Source: Solwaraspora sp. WMMD1047 (GTDB lineage Bacteria; Actinomycetota; Actinomycetes; Mycobacteriales; Micromonosporaceae). Taken from it: a stretch of 64,000 bases of DNA. The DNA lies in assembly GCF_029626155.1 (NCBI RefSeq), contig NZ_JARUBL010000001.1, positions 7,942,816 through 8,006,815 on the forward strand, given 5' to 3'. Position numbers and translations under genes: made by a program. The notes under the pieces were generated by a model. It saw only the letters and a list, made by a program, of their open reading frames with translations. It did no database searches and was not told the DNA's origin. This document shows positions 30,585-39,531 of the stretch, in pieces. Within the stretch, counting starts at the first letter, position 1. Every line of letters starts with the position of its first letter.

Positions 30585-31897
30585 GCCAAGTCGGGTCCGG
30601 GCACGTCCGCCCCGGCCTGCCCGCGGCCGGTCCGGGGCCGGCCGGCCATCGGGCCGAACACCTTCCGCATCGCGGTCTCCTGCTCCATCACCCCGGCCAG
30701 CCGCCGGATGCCCTCGCGGATCCGTTCCGGCGCCGGGAAGGAGAAGTTCAGCCGGACGAACTCGGTGCCGGAGCCGTCGGCGTAGAAGCCGGTGCCGGGG
30801 ACGTAGGCGACCCGGGCCGCGATGGCCCGGGGGACCATCGCCTTGGAGTCCAGCCCTTCGGGGAGGGTCATCCAGACGAAGAGTCCGCCGCCGGGTTTGG
30901 TCCAGTGGGTGCCGGCCGGCATCAGGTCGGCCAGCCCGGTCAGCATCGCGTCCCGCCGCTCCCGGTAGACCTCGCGATAGATCTTGAGCTGCTGCCGCCA
31001 CGGCATCGTCGACAGGTAGGTGGCGACCGCGGCCTGCGCGTACGCGCTGGGGCAGAGGATCTGGGCCTCGCTGGCGATCACCAGCTTGTCCCGCACCGCG
31101 TGCGGCGCCAGGATCCAGCCGACCCGCAGGCCGGGCGCGAAGGTCTTGGAGAAGGTGCTGAGGTAGAAGACGCCTTCCCGGCGGCGGGCGCGCAGCGGCT
31201 TCGGCGCCTCGCCGTCGAAGGAGAGCTGCCCGTACGGGTCGTCCTCGACCACCAGCAGGCCGGCGCGTTCGCAGATGTCGAGGACCTGGTCGCGGCGCTC
31301 GTCGGTGAGGGTCACGCCGGCGGGGTTCTGGAAGGTCGGGATGGTGTAGAGGAACTTCGGGCGGCGGCCGGAGGCGGTCACGTCGGCGATGGCGGCTTCC
31401 AGCGCCGCCGGGATCAGCCCGTCGGCGTCCATCGGGACGTGGACGACGTCCGCCTGGGCGGCCTGGAAGGTGCCGAGCGCGCCGACGTAGGTGGGGCCCT
31501 CGGCGAGGACCACGTCACCCGGGTCGAGGAAGAGCCGCGCCACCAGGTCCAGAGCCTGCTGCCCGCCGACCGTGACCACCACGTCCTCCGGGGAGGCGCC
31601 GGATCCGACGTCGATGCCGGAGAGCGCCATCACCTCGCAGATCCGCTCGCGGAGTTCGAGGGTGCCCTGACCGATGCCGTACTGCAGGGTGGTGGTGCCG
31701 TGTTCGGCGCCGAGTCGGCCGAGCATCTCGCCCACCGCGTCCAGCGGCAGGGCGGCGATGTACGGGGCGCCGCCGGCCAGCGAGACGACCTCGGGCCGGC
31801 TGGCGACGGCGAAGAGTGCGCGGATCTCCGAGGCGGTCATGCCACGCACCCGGGCGGCGTAGCGATCGGTATAGTCGTCGAGCGTCGTGCCGGTCAT
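30581..31897 (-). CDS. PLP-dependent aminotransferase, class I/II (MocR/LysN-like fold)
   Basis: A 438-residue fold-type I enzyme. It shows SLAGGAPYIAALPLD near the N-terminus, GQQALDLVARLFLDPGDVV, the cofactor-binding IPTFQNPAG and VEDDPYGQLSF, and the Schiff-base lysine in STFSKTFAPGLRVGW. This resembles 2-aminoadipate or aromatic aminotransferases of the AAT_I family; the actual substrate is not predictable. The ATG at 31897 follows AGGTGAT. It precedes and overlaps the ligase gene, suggesting the pair makes or activates a D- or non-standard amino acid. Confidence 0.88.
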   Translation of the reverse strand: MTGTTLDDYTDRYAARVRGMTASEIRALFAVASRPEVVSLAGGAPYIAALPLDAVGEMLGRLGAEHGTTTLQYGIGQGTLELRERICEVMALSGIDVGSGASPEDVVVTVGGQQALDLVARLFLDPGDVVLAEGPTYVGALGTFQAAQADVVHVPMDADGLIPAALEAAIADVTASGRRPKFLYTIPTFQNPAGVTLTDERRDQVLDICERAGLLVVEDDPYGQLSFDGEAPKPLRARRREGVFYLSTFSKTFAPGLRVGWILAPHAVRDKLVIASEAQILCPSAYAQAAVATYLSTMPWRQQLKIYREVYRERRDAMLTGLADLMPAGTHWTKPGGGLFVWMTLPEGLDSKAMVPRAIAARVAYVPGTGFYADGSGTEFVRLNFSFPAPERIREGIRRLAGVMEQETAMRKVFGPMAGRPRTGRGQAGADVPGPDLA

Positions 31898-32250
31898 GAC
31901 ATCACCTCGATCGCATCGCTGGGGGCGCCCGACCGCTCGAGTGGCCAACGCCGCGCTGACGGCTGACTCTGCCACGCGACGGCCGTCTGGTCGATCGTAA
32001 TCCGGTCCCCGCCGGTGAGCGTGACCTGCGGTTGCCGGGGTCCACATGGCGGACCGCCGACGCGGATCACCAGGGCTTCCGCTGCTGGTGGTCTGTCCGC
32101 CGGACGGTTGACTTGGCGCGACTACTCCCCGGCCGCGCGGTTGCGGCGTACGATCGCTGGTTGGGTAGCGGACGGCGTGCACCGAATGCTCGGGAACATT
32201 CCCGCACGCGCGTTTTAGAGCCTTTCAACCTGATTGGTGGGGAAGCGCCA
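31898..32250. other. 353-bp divergent region with an inverted repeat
   Basis: No gene seen. CGGGAACATTCCCG at 32191-32204 is a near-perfect palindrome (CGGGAA/TTCCCG) about 46 bp before the GNAT start and could be an operator. TACGAT at 32150-32155 may be a -10 element. GGTGGGGAAG lies 7-16 bp before the ATG at 32251. Confidence 0.45.
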
Positions 32251-32910
32251 ATGTCGCGACGTCTGGTCAGCTTGACGCTGGACACCCTCGAAGACCTTCC
32301 GCGACCCTGCCGCGCCTGCGTCTACTGGGAACTCGACCCGGTCGCCGCCGACCGCGCGTGCGCGGCCGGCGATCCCGGCCTGGAGAAGGAGGCGTGGGTC
32401 TCGCAGACCCTGCTGGAGTGGGGCTCCTGCGGCAAGCTCGCCTACGTCGACGGCATGCCCGCCGGTTTCGTGATGTACGCCCCGCCGGCCTACCTGCCCC
32501 GGGCGATGGCGTTCCCCACCTCTCCGGTCTCCGCCGACGCGGCGCTGCTGACCACCGCGCACATCGTGGCCGCCTTCGCCGGCGGCGGTCTGGGCCGGAT
32601 GTTGGTGCAGGGCGTGGCCCGGGATCTCACCAAGCGCGGCATCAAGGCCATCGAGGCGTTCGGCGACGCCCGGTTCGGCGAGACCGACGACCGGGCGGGC
32701 GGCTGTGTGGCGCCCGCCGACTTCTTCCTCTCGGTCGGCTTCAAGACCGTTCGGCAGCATCCCCGTTATCCCCGGTTGCGGCTGGAGCTGCGGACCGCAC
32801 TGTCCTGGAAGTCCGACGTCGAGTACGCCCTGGAGAAGCTGCTCGGCTCGATGAGCCCGGAGTCCCTGCTCCGCCCGGTCCGCCCGGCCACCCGAACCAC
32901 CACCGGCTGA
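32251..32910 (+). CDS. GNAT-family N-acetyltransferase
   Basis: A 219-residue protein with a GNAT-like core: an early segment PRPCRACVYWELDP, a central strand (GMPAGFVMYAPPAYLPRA) and the acetyl-CoA loop AFAGGGLGRMLVQGVARDL (~residues 108-126), followed by FFLSVGFKTVR. Family members transfer acetyl groups to amines or proteins; the substrate is unknown. It is convergent with the cwlM-like gene (23 bp between stops). In actinomycetes a GNAT gene is often found beside the parAB-trx block. Confidence 0.85.
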   Translation: MSRRLVSLTLDTLEDLPRPCRACVYWELDPVAADRACAAGDPGLEKEAWVSQTLLEWGSCGKLAYVDGMPAGFVMYAPPAYLPRAMAFPTSPVSADAALLTTAHIVAAFAGGGLGRMLVQGVARDLTKRGIKAIEAFGDARFGETDDRAGGCVAPADFFLSVGFKTVRQHPRYPRLRLELRTALSWKSDVEYALEKLLGSMSPESLLRPVRPATRTTTG

Positions 32911-32933
32911 CCGCCAGCTCGGCAACGCCGCGA

Positions 32934-34100
32934 TCAGCGCCGGCCCGCGGCGGCGGCCACCACCGCCCGCAGCTCGCGGACGTCGATCGATCCGGTCGGC
33001 ACGTCCTGCTCGATCGGGAAGTACATCCGCTGTACGGCCGCCACGATCGCCTCCACCACCTGGTCGCGGAACCGCGGGTCGACCAGCCGGGCCCGGTCCG
33101 TCGGCGAGGTGAGGTAGCCGACGTCGACCCGGACCGCCGGCATCCTGGTCAGTCGCAGCAACTCCCAGGTCTTGGCGTGGGTCTGGCAGTCGAGCAGCCC
33201 GGTCCGGGCGACGATCTCCCGCTGGACCAGGCCGGCGAGCCGCTCCCCCACCGTCGAGGTGACGCCGTTGTTGGTGCCGTAGTGGTAGCTGGCCACCCCG
33301 TTCGCCGCCGGGTTGGCGTGCCCGTCGACGTGCAACGAGATGAGCAGGTCGGCGCCGAGTTCGTTGGCCAGCTCGGCGCGCCGGTTGTCCGGCAGCGGGT
33401 CGGCCGGTGCCGGGCCGCGGGTCAGGTGGACCCGCATCCCGGCCGCCGCGAGCCGGCCTTCGAGCCGGGTGGCCAGGTCGTACGCCAACTCGGCCTCGGT
33501 CCACCGCAGCGGGCCGTCGGGCACCACGAAGCCGGGATCGGTGGCGTCGTGGCCGGGGTCGATCACGATGATCTTGCCCATCAGGTTCGGCCCGGAGTGC
33601 CGGAACGCGTCCGCCTCGCGGAGCCACTGCGGCCGGCCGCCGACCACCTTGCGGCCCAGCCGGCGCAGCGCGTTCATCGTCTGCGGGCCGCAGGTGCCGT
33701 CGGGCGCCAGCCCCACCTCGCGCTGGAACTGGGCGACCGCGCGGGCGGTCCGGGGGCCGTAGATGCCGTCCGCGCGGCCCACGTCGTACCCCATCTCCAG
33801 CAGGCGTTCCTGCAGCAGCCGGACGTCCTCGCCGATCAGCGGGTCGGGGACGGCGTGATAGAGGTTGCGGGCGCCGAGCCGCCAGCGGGCGGCGTCCAGG
33901 GCTCGCCAGGTCTCCGGACCGACCAGGCCGTCGACGCTCAGACCGCGATCCTGCTGGAAGGCCCGGACCGCCCGGTCCACGTCGGCGTCGAACTCGTCGC
34001 CGCCGGCGGATCCGGGCGGATCGAGCAGCAGCAGTTCGACAAGCAGTCCCCGGATCTCGGTCACCGCCGGCCCACGGTCACCTTGTCGGATCGGACGCAC
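32934..34100 (-). CDS. cwlM: CwlM-like N-acetylmuramoyl-L-alanine amidase-fold protein
   Basis: A 388-residue protein with two peptidoglycan-binding repeats (residues ~1-75 and ~80-150) and an Amidase_3 domain (~175-365). Zinc ligand motifs VIDPGHDATDPG, the Glu in RWTEAELAYDL and ISLHVDGHAN are present. The final catalytic Glu position reads Asp (RVDVGYLTSP), suggesting weak or no hydrolysis. In Mycobacterium, CwlM acts in the cytoplasm as a PknB-regulated activator of MurA; no signal peptide is visible here either. The GTG at 34100 follows GAGGGAGG. Neighbours trxA and trxB match the mycobacterial order. Confidence 0.9.
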   Translation of the reverse strand: MRPIRQGDRGPAVTEIRGLLVELLLLDPPGSAGGDEFDADVDRAVRAFQQDRGLSVDGLVGPETWRALDAARWRLGARNLYHAVPDPLIGEDVRLLQERLLEMGYDVGRADGIYGPRTARAVAQFQREVGLAPDGTCGPQTMNALRRLGRKVVGGRPQWLREADAFRHSGPNLMGKIIVIDPGHDATDPGFVVPDGPLRWTEAELAYDLATRLEGRLAAAGMRVHLTRGPAPADPLPDNRRAELANELGADLLISLHVDGHANPAANGVASYHYGTNNGVTSTVGERLAGLVQREIVARTGLLDCQTHAKTWELLRLTRMPAVRVDVGYLTSPTDRARLVDPRFRDQVVEAIVAAVQRMYFPIEQDVPTGSIDVRELRAVVAAAAGRR

Positions 34101-34336
34101 GGACGACCTCCCTCTGTGGCGCCTTCGCCGGGGCTCACCCACCACCGCGGGCGAGCCGCCCGCCGCGAGCGAGCCGCGAACAACGGGATGCCGGACTCCA
34201 ACCCTCGGGTGAAACGCTTCCGCAGCCTACCGTGGTGCGCCGCGCGCCGCCCCGGGTTGACGGTATGCCGACGGCGCGCCGACAACCGGCAGTTCCCCGT
34301 CCCCGGACCGTCAAAACACCCCGAAAAGACCGCGAC

Positions 34337-34362
34337 GCCCGCCGGCCGACGGGTCGGCGGGC
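34337..34362 (-). terminator. Probable terminator after trxA
   Basis: On the minus strand GCCCGCCGAC pairs with the later GTCGGC and GGCGGGC, leaving a small bulge, and TCTTTTC follows about ten bases on (34322-34328). It lies some 30 bp past the trxA stop. Confidence 0.45.
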
Positions 34363-34389
34363 GGGCGGACGGGCGGACGGAGGATCGGC

Positions 34390-34713
34390 TCAGAGCGCCG
34401 ATTCGATGAGTTTCACCAGGTCGCTCTTTGGCCGGGCGCCGGCCACCGACTGCACCGGCTCGCCACCCTTGAAGACCGTGAGCGTGGGCACCGACATGAC
34501 CCGGTAGGTCCGGGCGGTCTCCGGGTTCTCGTCGATGTTCAGCTTGACGATCCGGACCTTGTCCCCCATCTCACGGGAGATCTCCTCCAGCAGCGGCTCG
34601 ACCTTGCGGCACGGCGTGCACCACTCGGCCCAGAAATCCACAAGTACCGGCTTGTCGGACTGCAGGACGTCACTGACGAAGCTCGCGTCGGTGACCGCCT
34701 CGGTTGTTCCCAC
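34390..34713 (-). CDS. trxA: Thioredoxin with WCTPC active site
   Basis: A 107-residue thioredoxin, the disulfide reductant supplied with electrons by TrxB next door. The fold is standard: VLVDFWAEWCTPCRKVEP, KLNIDENPETARTYRVMSVPTL and the cis-proline segment SVPTLTVFKGG. The active site is Cys-Thr-Pro-Cys rather than Cys-Gly-Pro-Cys, which may shift the redox potential. The GTG at 34713 follows GGAGGAGGG. The gap to trxB is 25 bp, so both are likely one transcript driven from the SigR-type site upstream of trxB. Confidence 0.95.
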   Translation of the reverse strand: MGTTEAVTDASFVSDVLQSDKPVLVDFWAEWCTPCRKVEPLLEEISREMGDKVRIVKLNIDENPETARTYRVMSVPTLTVFKGGEPVQSVAGARPKSDLVKLIESAL

Positions 34714-34738
34714 GAAAGACCCTCCTCCGGGCACGCGT

Positions 34739-35710
34739 TCAGACTTCCAGGGTGGTTGCGATGAACCGTTCCGCGTCCAGCGCCGCGGCGCAACCGGTGC
34801 CGGCCGCGGTGATCGCCTGACGATACGTGTGATCGACCAGGTCACCGGCTGCGAAGACGCCCGGCACGCTGGTGTGGGTGGTGGGCGCGGTCACCTTCAC
34901 GTAGCCGTTCTCGTCCAGCTCGACCTGGCCGGCGAAGAGCTCGCTGCGCGGGTCGTGGCCGATCGCCACGAAGACGCCGCTGACGTCGAGCACCTTCGAC
35001 TCGCCACTGCGGACGTTGCGCAGCCGGACGCCGGAGACCTTGCCGTCGGCGCCGAGGATCTCCTCGACGACGCTGTTCCACTCGACCCGGATCTTGTCGT
35101 TGGCCAGGGCGCGCTCCGCCATGATCTTGCTGGCCCGGAACTCCTCCCGCCGGTGCACGATGGTGACGGACTCCGCGAACTTGGTCAGGAAGGTCGCCTC
35201 CTCCATCGCCGAGTCGCCGCCGCCGACCACCACCAGGTGCTGGTTGCGGAAGAAGAAGCCGTCACAGGTGGCGCAGGAGGAGACCCCGTGGCCGAGGTAC
35301 TCCTGTTCGCCGGGGACGCCCAACGGGCGCCAGGCGGAGCCGGTGGCCAGGATGACGGCCCGGGCGCGGTACGCGGTCTCGCCGACGTACACCGTGCTGA
35401 CCGGACCGCTGCCCGGGGTGCCGGTGCTCGGCGTGCCGGTGTCGGCCAGCTCGACGCGGGTCACGTCGTCGGTGATGAACTCGGCGCCGAACCGTTCGGC
35501 CTGCTTGCGCATCGAGTCCATCAGCTCCGGGCCGAGGATGCCGTCCGGGAAGCCCGGGAAGTTCTCCACCTCGGTCGTGGTCATCAGGGCGCCGCCCGAC
35601 TGCACACCCTCGATGATGAGGGGGTTCAGGCTGGCGCGGGCGGCGTACACGGCCGCCGTGTAACCGGCCGGCCCCGAGCCGATGATGATCAGGTTGCGGA
35701 CCTCGTCCAC
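34739..35710 (-). CDS. trxB: Thioredoxin-disulfide reductase
   Basis: A 323-residue flavoprotein passing NADPH electrons to thioredoxin. FAD site [18 protein letters not shown], redox motif [16 protein letters not shown] site [15 protein letters not shown] and the C-terminal FAD segment [15 protein letters not shown] are all present. A short Thr/Gly/Ser-rich insertion (~residues 112-125) follows TRVELAD. The GTG at 35710 ([11 protein letters not shown]) is chosen because an in-frame ATG at 35800 falls inside the promoter described upstream. GGGAGA lies six bases before the GTG. Confidence 0.96.
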   Translation of the reverse strand: MDEVRNLIIIGSGPAGYTAAVYAARASLNPLIIEGVQSGGALMTTTEVENFPGFPDGILGPELMDSMRKQAERFGAEFITDDVTRVELADTGTPSTGTPGSGPVSTVYVGETAYRARAVILATGSAWRPLGVPGEQEYLGHGVSSCATCDGFFFRNQHLVVVGGGDSAMEEATFLTKFAESVTIVHRREEFRASKIMAERALANDKIRVEWNSVVEEILGADGKVSGVRLRNVRSGESKVLDVSGVFVAIGHDPRSELFAGQVELDENGYVKVTAPTTHTSVPGVFAAGDLVDHTYRQAITAAGTGCAAALDAERFIATTLEV

Positions 35711-35792
35711 TGCCGTCTCCCGAAGTCTGTCTGGCGCGACCGGGGCGGTGCCCGGTAGCGGTCGGGTGCCGTCGCCGGCACCTGCTGGGCTG

Positions 35793-35818
35793 AACGCCAT
35801 CGTATTAAGGGCAATTCC
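35793..35818 (-). promoter_or_regulatory. SigR/SigH-type promoter of trxB-trxA
   Basis: On the minus strand GGAAT (35818-35814), 18 bases, then GTT (35795-35793) match the GGAAT-N18-GTT consensus of disulfide-stress sigma factors (SigR in Streptomyces, SigH in Mycobacterium), which drive trxBA there. TACGAT within the spacer may serve as a vegetative -10 element as well. Confidence 0.7.
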
Positions 35819-35878
35819 CGAGCCGGTCGTCCCGGTGGGTCACGTCACGCGGTCGGTCAACCGCGGGCGACCGTCGAT

Positions 35879-37033
35879 TCACCCTACCTGGGTGCGGTAG
35901 CGGGTGTCGGCGCCGGACCCGGGCAGTCCACAGGCCGGGCCGGCGGCCATCGCCCACCGCACTCCGGTGGCGTCGACGAACCGGAGGATCAGGGCCGGCG
36001 TTCCCTCGAAGGTGGCGTAGTCCACCACCTCGACGGTGAGCGGGCCGCGGGCGTGCGCCTCGGCGACCGCGTCGAGGCAGCCGGAGAGCGCCGCGCGGTC
36101 GGTCAGCCGGGCCAGTTCGGCCGGTGACCGGTCGGTGGCGCTGTACTGCTCGTTGTCGGTCCCCGCGTCGGGGGCGGCGGCCCGGCTCGGCGGGTTGCCG
36201 CCGGTGCGCTGCTCCATGCCCTTGGCCGCCGCCGCCAGGCCGGGCGCGGTGTAGTCGGTCCCCGAGCTGAGCAGCAGTTGCGGGGACGGCTCGACGAGCG
36301 TGCGGGGCACCTCGGCGGCGCCCGCGTCGGAGGCGGACTCCGGTCCCGAGTCGCTCTGCGAGGTGACCGAGCCGCCGTCGCGGGCGTCCGGGATCATCAG
36401 CCGGCTCACCCCGAACCCGGCGAAGGCGGCCACCGCGGCGGCCACCGCCACCGGCCCGGCCAGGCGCGACCACCGTCGCCGGTTCCGCGCCGCGCCGCGG
36501 TTGCGCGCCCCCCCGGGCCGGCTCTGCTCGGGTACGCCGGAAGCCGGCCGCCGCCCCGGCCGGACACCCCGATCCGGAGCCGCCACACCGCCCTCGGCCA
36601 CGTCATCAGCGCCGCCGACGCCCGTGCGGACGGCCGTGTCCGCAGCGCCCATGTTGCCCCTGTCTGCGGCGCCCGTGCGGGCGGTGCCCAGGCCGGCCGT
36701 GTCTTCGGTGTCTGTGCTGGCGGCGGGCTGGGTGCCCAGCCTGGTCGGGGCCGAGGTGGCGAGGCCGGCGGTGGGTCCGATCTCGGCTCGCAGGGCGGCG
36801 GTCAACCGGTCGGCGATGTCGGCCGGCATCGGCTCCGGGACGGCTGCCCAGCCGGCGAGGTCGACCCGGACCGCGTCGGTGGCGTGGACCAGCTCGGCGT
36901 ACGCCCGTTCCCAGCTCGGGTCCTCGGCGATCAGCCGGTCGACGGTGGCCTCCGCCGGGGTGCCCGTCAGGGCGCCGCCGACGTAGTCGGCCAGCAGGTC
37001 GGGATCGACCTCCCGGAACTGACCCCCGGTCAC
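35879..37033 (-). CDS. Anti-sigma-factor-like membrane protein
   Basis: A 384-residue protein with an N-terminal cytoplasmic domain (~1-90, DPDLLADYVGGALTGTPAEA), a Thr/Gly/Arg-rich linker, one membrane helix (LAGPVAVAAAVAAFAGFGV, ~195-218) and an extracytoplasmic C-terminal domain of ~160 residues. Placement immediately after an ECF sigma gene with a 4-nt GTGA overlap fits an anti-sigma factor, like the SigM partner in mycobacteria. The His-x3-Cys-x2-Cys zinc motif of the ZAS family is absent, so it is a non-zinc type. AGGAGG precedes the GTG. Confidence 0.75.
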   Translation of the reverse strand: MTGGQFREVDPDLLADYVGGALTGTPAEATVDRLIAEDPSWERAYAELVHATDAVRVDLAGWAAVPEPMPADIADRLTAALRAEIGPTAGLATSAPTRLGTQPAASTDTEDTAGLGTARTGAADRGNMGAADTAVRTGVGGADDVAEGGVAAPDRGVRPGRRPASGVPEQSRPGGARNRGAARNRRRWSRLAGPVAVAAAVAAFAGFGVSRLMIPDARDGGSVTSQSDSGPESASDAGAAEVPRTLVEPSPQLLLSSGTDYTAPGLAAAAKGMEQRTGGNPPSRAAAPDAGTDNEQYSATDRSPAELARLTDRAALSGCLDAVAEAHARGPLTVEVVDYATFEGTPALILRFVDATGVRWAMAAGPACGLPGSGADTRYRTQVG

Positions 37034-37797
37034 CGGTCCTCCTGGTTGCGATCGAGCCCGGAATGATTTGTCCCTGATCGGACGCCGTCGCCGGCCGCGG
37101 GGTTCCCGGCCGTGACGGTTCGCACGTCGGGCACCGCGCCGGCCGGGGGCTTGCCGGCCGCCCTGCTGGCCGGCGCGCCGCCGGCGGACGGCTTGCCGGC
37201 CGGCGCCGGCACCGCGCGGGCGGGTCGGAGGTGGCCGAGGACGCCGGCGAGTCGGGCCCGGCCCCGGGCGCACCGGCTCTTCACGGTGCCTTCGGCGACG
37301 TCGAGCATCCTGGCCACCTCGGCGACCGGGTAGCCCTGCACGTCGACCAGGATGATCGCGACCCGTTGTTCGACGGGGAGGGCGGCGAGCGCCTGCCGGA
37401 CCACCAGGGCCGTGTCGAGGTCGGGGGCGGGCGCAGCGGGCTCGACGCCGCCGGTGCCGGCGTCCTCGGACCGGTTGCCGTCCGGCAGCGGTACGGTCGG
37501 GTGCGCCTGTCGGCGGCGGATCCGGTCGAGGCAGGCGTTGACCACGATCCGGTGCAGCCAGGTGGTGACGGCGGAGTCGCCCCGGAATCGGGGTGCGGCC
37601 CGGTGCGCGGAGAGCAGGGCGTCCTGCAGCGCGTCGGCCGCCTCCTCGCGGTCGCCGAGGGTACGCAGGGCCACCGCCCAGAGGCGGTCGCGGTGCCGAC
37701 GCAGGATCTCGGCGAAGGCGTCGGTGTCCCCGTCCACGTGCGCCCGGAGCAGCTCCCGGTCGTCGAGCCCGGCCAGTCGATCCGCCGAACCGGTCAT
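37030..37797 (-). CDS. sigM: ECF RNA polymerase sigma factor (SigM-like)
   Basis: A 255-residue extracytoplasmic-function sigma factor. Sigma2 spans ~20-90 (DAFAEILRRHRDRLWAVALR, DALQDALLSAHRAAPRFRGD) and sigma4 ~120-180 (LAALPVEQRVAIILVDVQGY, VAEVARMLDVAEGTVKSRCA). The C-terminal ~65 residues form a Pro/Ala-rich tail beyond the sigma domains. It is followed by its likely anti-sigma gene and preceded 46 bp away by the pseudokinase, as in the mycobacterial sigM region. Target promoters are unknown. Confidence 0.88.
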   Translation of the reverse strand: MTGSADRLAGLDDRELLRAHVDGDTDAFAEILRRHRDRLWAVALRTLGDREEAADALQDALLSAHRAAPRFRGDSAVTTWLHRIVVNACLDRIRRRQAHPTVPLPDGNRSEDAGTGGVEPAAPAPDLDTALVVRQALAALPVEQRVAIILVDVQGYPVAEVARMLDVAEGTVKSRCARGRARLAGVLGHLRPARAVPAPAGKPSAGGAPASRAAGKPPAGAVPDVRTVTAGNPAAGDGVRSGTNHSGLDRNQEDR

Positions 37798-37843
37798 GGC
37801 CGCACGATAGCCGAGCGGTCGTTGCGGTGGGTGGAGCGTAGCG

Positions 37844-39418
37844 TCACCGGGCCTGAACCGTGATCTCCTGTACGCCGATCTTGAACCTGCCGGGGTCGCC
37901 CGGTGGCAGGTCGGTGATCCAGATCAACAGGTACCGGTAGGTCTGGTCGGGCTCGAAGGCGGCGAACGTCATCGTCGAACCGGGGTGCTTCTCGAACGGC
38001 TCGCCGATCGGGGACTTCTTGTACGCGTTGACCAGTGCGCGGTCGCCGGAGCTGGTCGACGGGTGGTCGGCGGTGCCGGAGAGCAGCTGGGCGGTGGCGC
38101 CCGGGGTGGAGAGTTCGACCTGCACCGAGGTCACCTCGCGGGGCTCCTTGAGGTCGATCAGGATGCCCATGCCTTCCTTGGTGTTGCCGAAGTTGGAGCG
38201 CCCCCGGTAGCTGTCGGTCACCCAGCCCTCGTTCGGGTCGTTGTCCACCGCCTTGGCGACGTCGTCCAGCTCGGTGCGGTCACCGTCCGGGTCGATGACG
38301 CGTACCTGGTCGGGGCCGAGGGTGACCTTCTGCGGCGGGGTGGTGGTGACCGCGTCGTCGTCACCGGCGTCGGGCGTGCTGCTGGCGGCCGGTGGCGACG
38401 GCACCGGCGCGGCCTGGTCGGTGGGTTCGTTGTTGGCCAGCGCGCTGATGCCGAAGACGAGGCCGACCAGGGCCACCGTGAGCATGCCGACCACGCCGAC
38501 GATGACCTTGCGGCCGCCGGTCGGCGGGAGGTCGCGGCCGGGCTCGTCGGTCATGGTGAAGCGGAGCGGGCCGCCGGTGTCGAGGTACTGCTCGTCCTCG
38601 GAGACGTCGAGCCGGCCGAGTTCGGCGGCGAGCACGTCGGAGGTGGGGACGGCGAGCTGCTTGTCCAGCAGGTCCATGGTCAGGTCGTCGAGGTAGGCCG
38701 GCACTCCGGCGCGGACCTGGCGGGGGGCGGCGATGGCTCCGGCGGCGTCCCGGACGGCGTCCGGCAGGGTCGAGCGGCCCCGCCGGCCGCTGCCGCCGGG
38801 GAGGGCGACCTCGCTGTGCGGCCAGTGCCCGGTCATCGCGAAGTAGAGCAGGCCGCCGATGGCGCGGACGTCGGTCTCCGGGGTGTCGGCGCCATCGGTG
38901 CGGGCGTCGGCGAGCACCACGCGGCCGTCGTCGCCAACCATCGCGGTGCCCGGGTGCACGTTGCCGTGCACCATCCCGGTCGCGTGGATGGCGGCGACCG
39001 CGCCGGCGATGGCGTGCGCGACGGTGGTGGCCCGGGCCGGGTCCAGCGGCCCCGCCTCGGCGACCAGTTCGCGCAGGGAGCGCCCGTCGACCCACTCGCG
39101 GACGACGTACGCCCGGTCCTCCTCGTCGATGGCGTCGTAGACGCCGACCAGGTTGGGGTGGATGACCCGGCTCGCCGCGACGGCGGCCTGCAGCATCTCC
39201 ACCGCCGAGTCGCCACCGGGGTAGCGCAGCACCACGGCGACGGGGCGGCGCAGCACGACGTCGACACCCCGCCAGACCTGCCGGCCGGCGCTGTCGTCGT
39301 TGATGTGTTCGGCCAGCTCGTACCGCTCGGCCAGGATCTCACCGACGGCGGGGGCACCGAAGGTCATCACGGGCGGCGCTGCGGCGTCCGCGCCCTGACC
39401 TTCGCCGACCTGGGTCAC
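37844..39418 (-). CDS. MurJ-associated pseudokinase with membrane anchor
   Basis: A 524-residue protein. Residues ~25-270 have a Ser/Thr kinase fold, but key residues are lost: the VAIK lysine region reads RPVAVVLRYPGG, the HRD motif reads MVHGNVHPGTAMV and DFG reads LADARTDG. One membrane helix (VIVGVVGMLTVALVGLVFGI, ~310-330) follows. An extracytoplasmic discoidin-like domain ends the protein, with PREVTSVQVELSTPGATAQL. In mycobacteria such a pseudokinase is fused to MurJ and recruits FhaA when phosphorylated by PknB; here it is a separate gene after murJ. GTG start with GAGGGAGGAC. Confidence 0.88.
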   Translation of the reverse strand: MTQVGEGQGADAAAPPVMTFGAPAVGEILAERYELAEHINDDSAGRQVWRGVDVVLRRPVAVVLRYPGGDSAVEMLQAAVAASRVIHPNLVGVYDAIDEEDRAYVVREWVDGRSLRELVAEAGPLDPARATTVAHAIAGAVAAIHATGMVHGNVHPGTAMVGDDGRVVLADARTDGADTPETDVRAIGGLLYFAMTGHWPHSEVALPGGSGRRGRSTLPDAVRDAAGAIAAPRQVRAGVPAYLDDLTMDLLDKQLAVPTSDVLAAELGRLDVSEDEQYLDTGGPLRFTMTDEPGRDLPPTGGRKVIVGVVGMLTVALVGLVFGISALANNEPTDQAAPVPSPPAASSTPDAGDDDAVTTTPPQKVTLGPDQVRVIDPDGDRTELDDVAKAVDNDPNEGWVTDSYRGRSNFGNTKEGMGILIDLKEPREVTSVQVELSTPGATAQLLSGTADHPSTSSGDRALVNAYKKSPIGEPFEKHPGSTMTFAAFEPDQTYRYLLIWITDLPPGDPGRFKIGVQEITVQAR

Positions 39419-39531
39419 CCGTCCTCCCTCGATGATCTGTCGACCGATGGAATCGTCCGAGAGCGACCTTACCTGGGTTCGGCTCGTACCCCGAACGTCG
39501 TATCACCGCCGTCCGGGAACACCCTGTCGGA

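Noticed and set aside
35711..35800. Upstream ATG start for trxB
   Set aside because: The ATG lies inside a GGAAT-N18-GTT promoter, so it would not be in the mRNA from that start; the GTG at 35710 matches where TrxB homologues begin.
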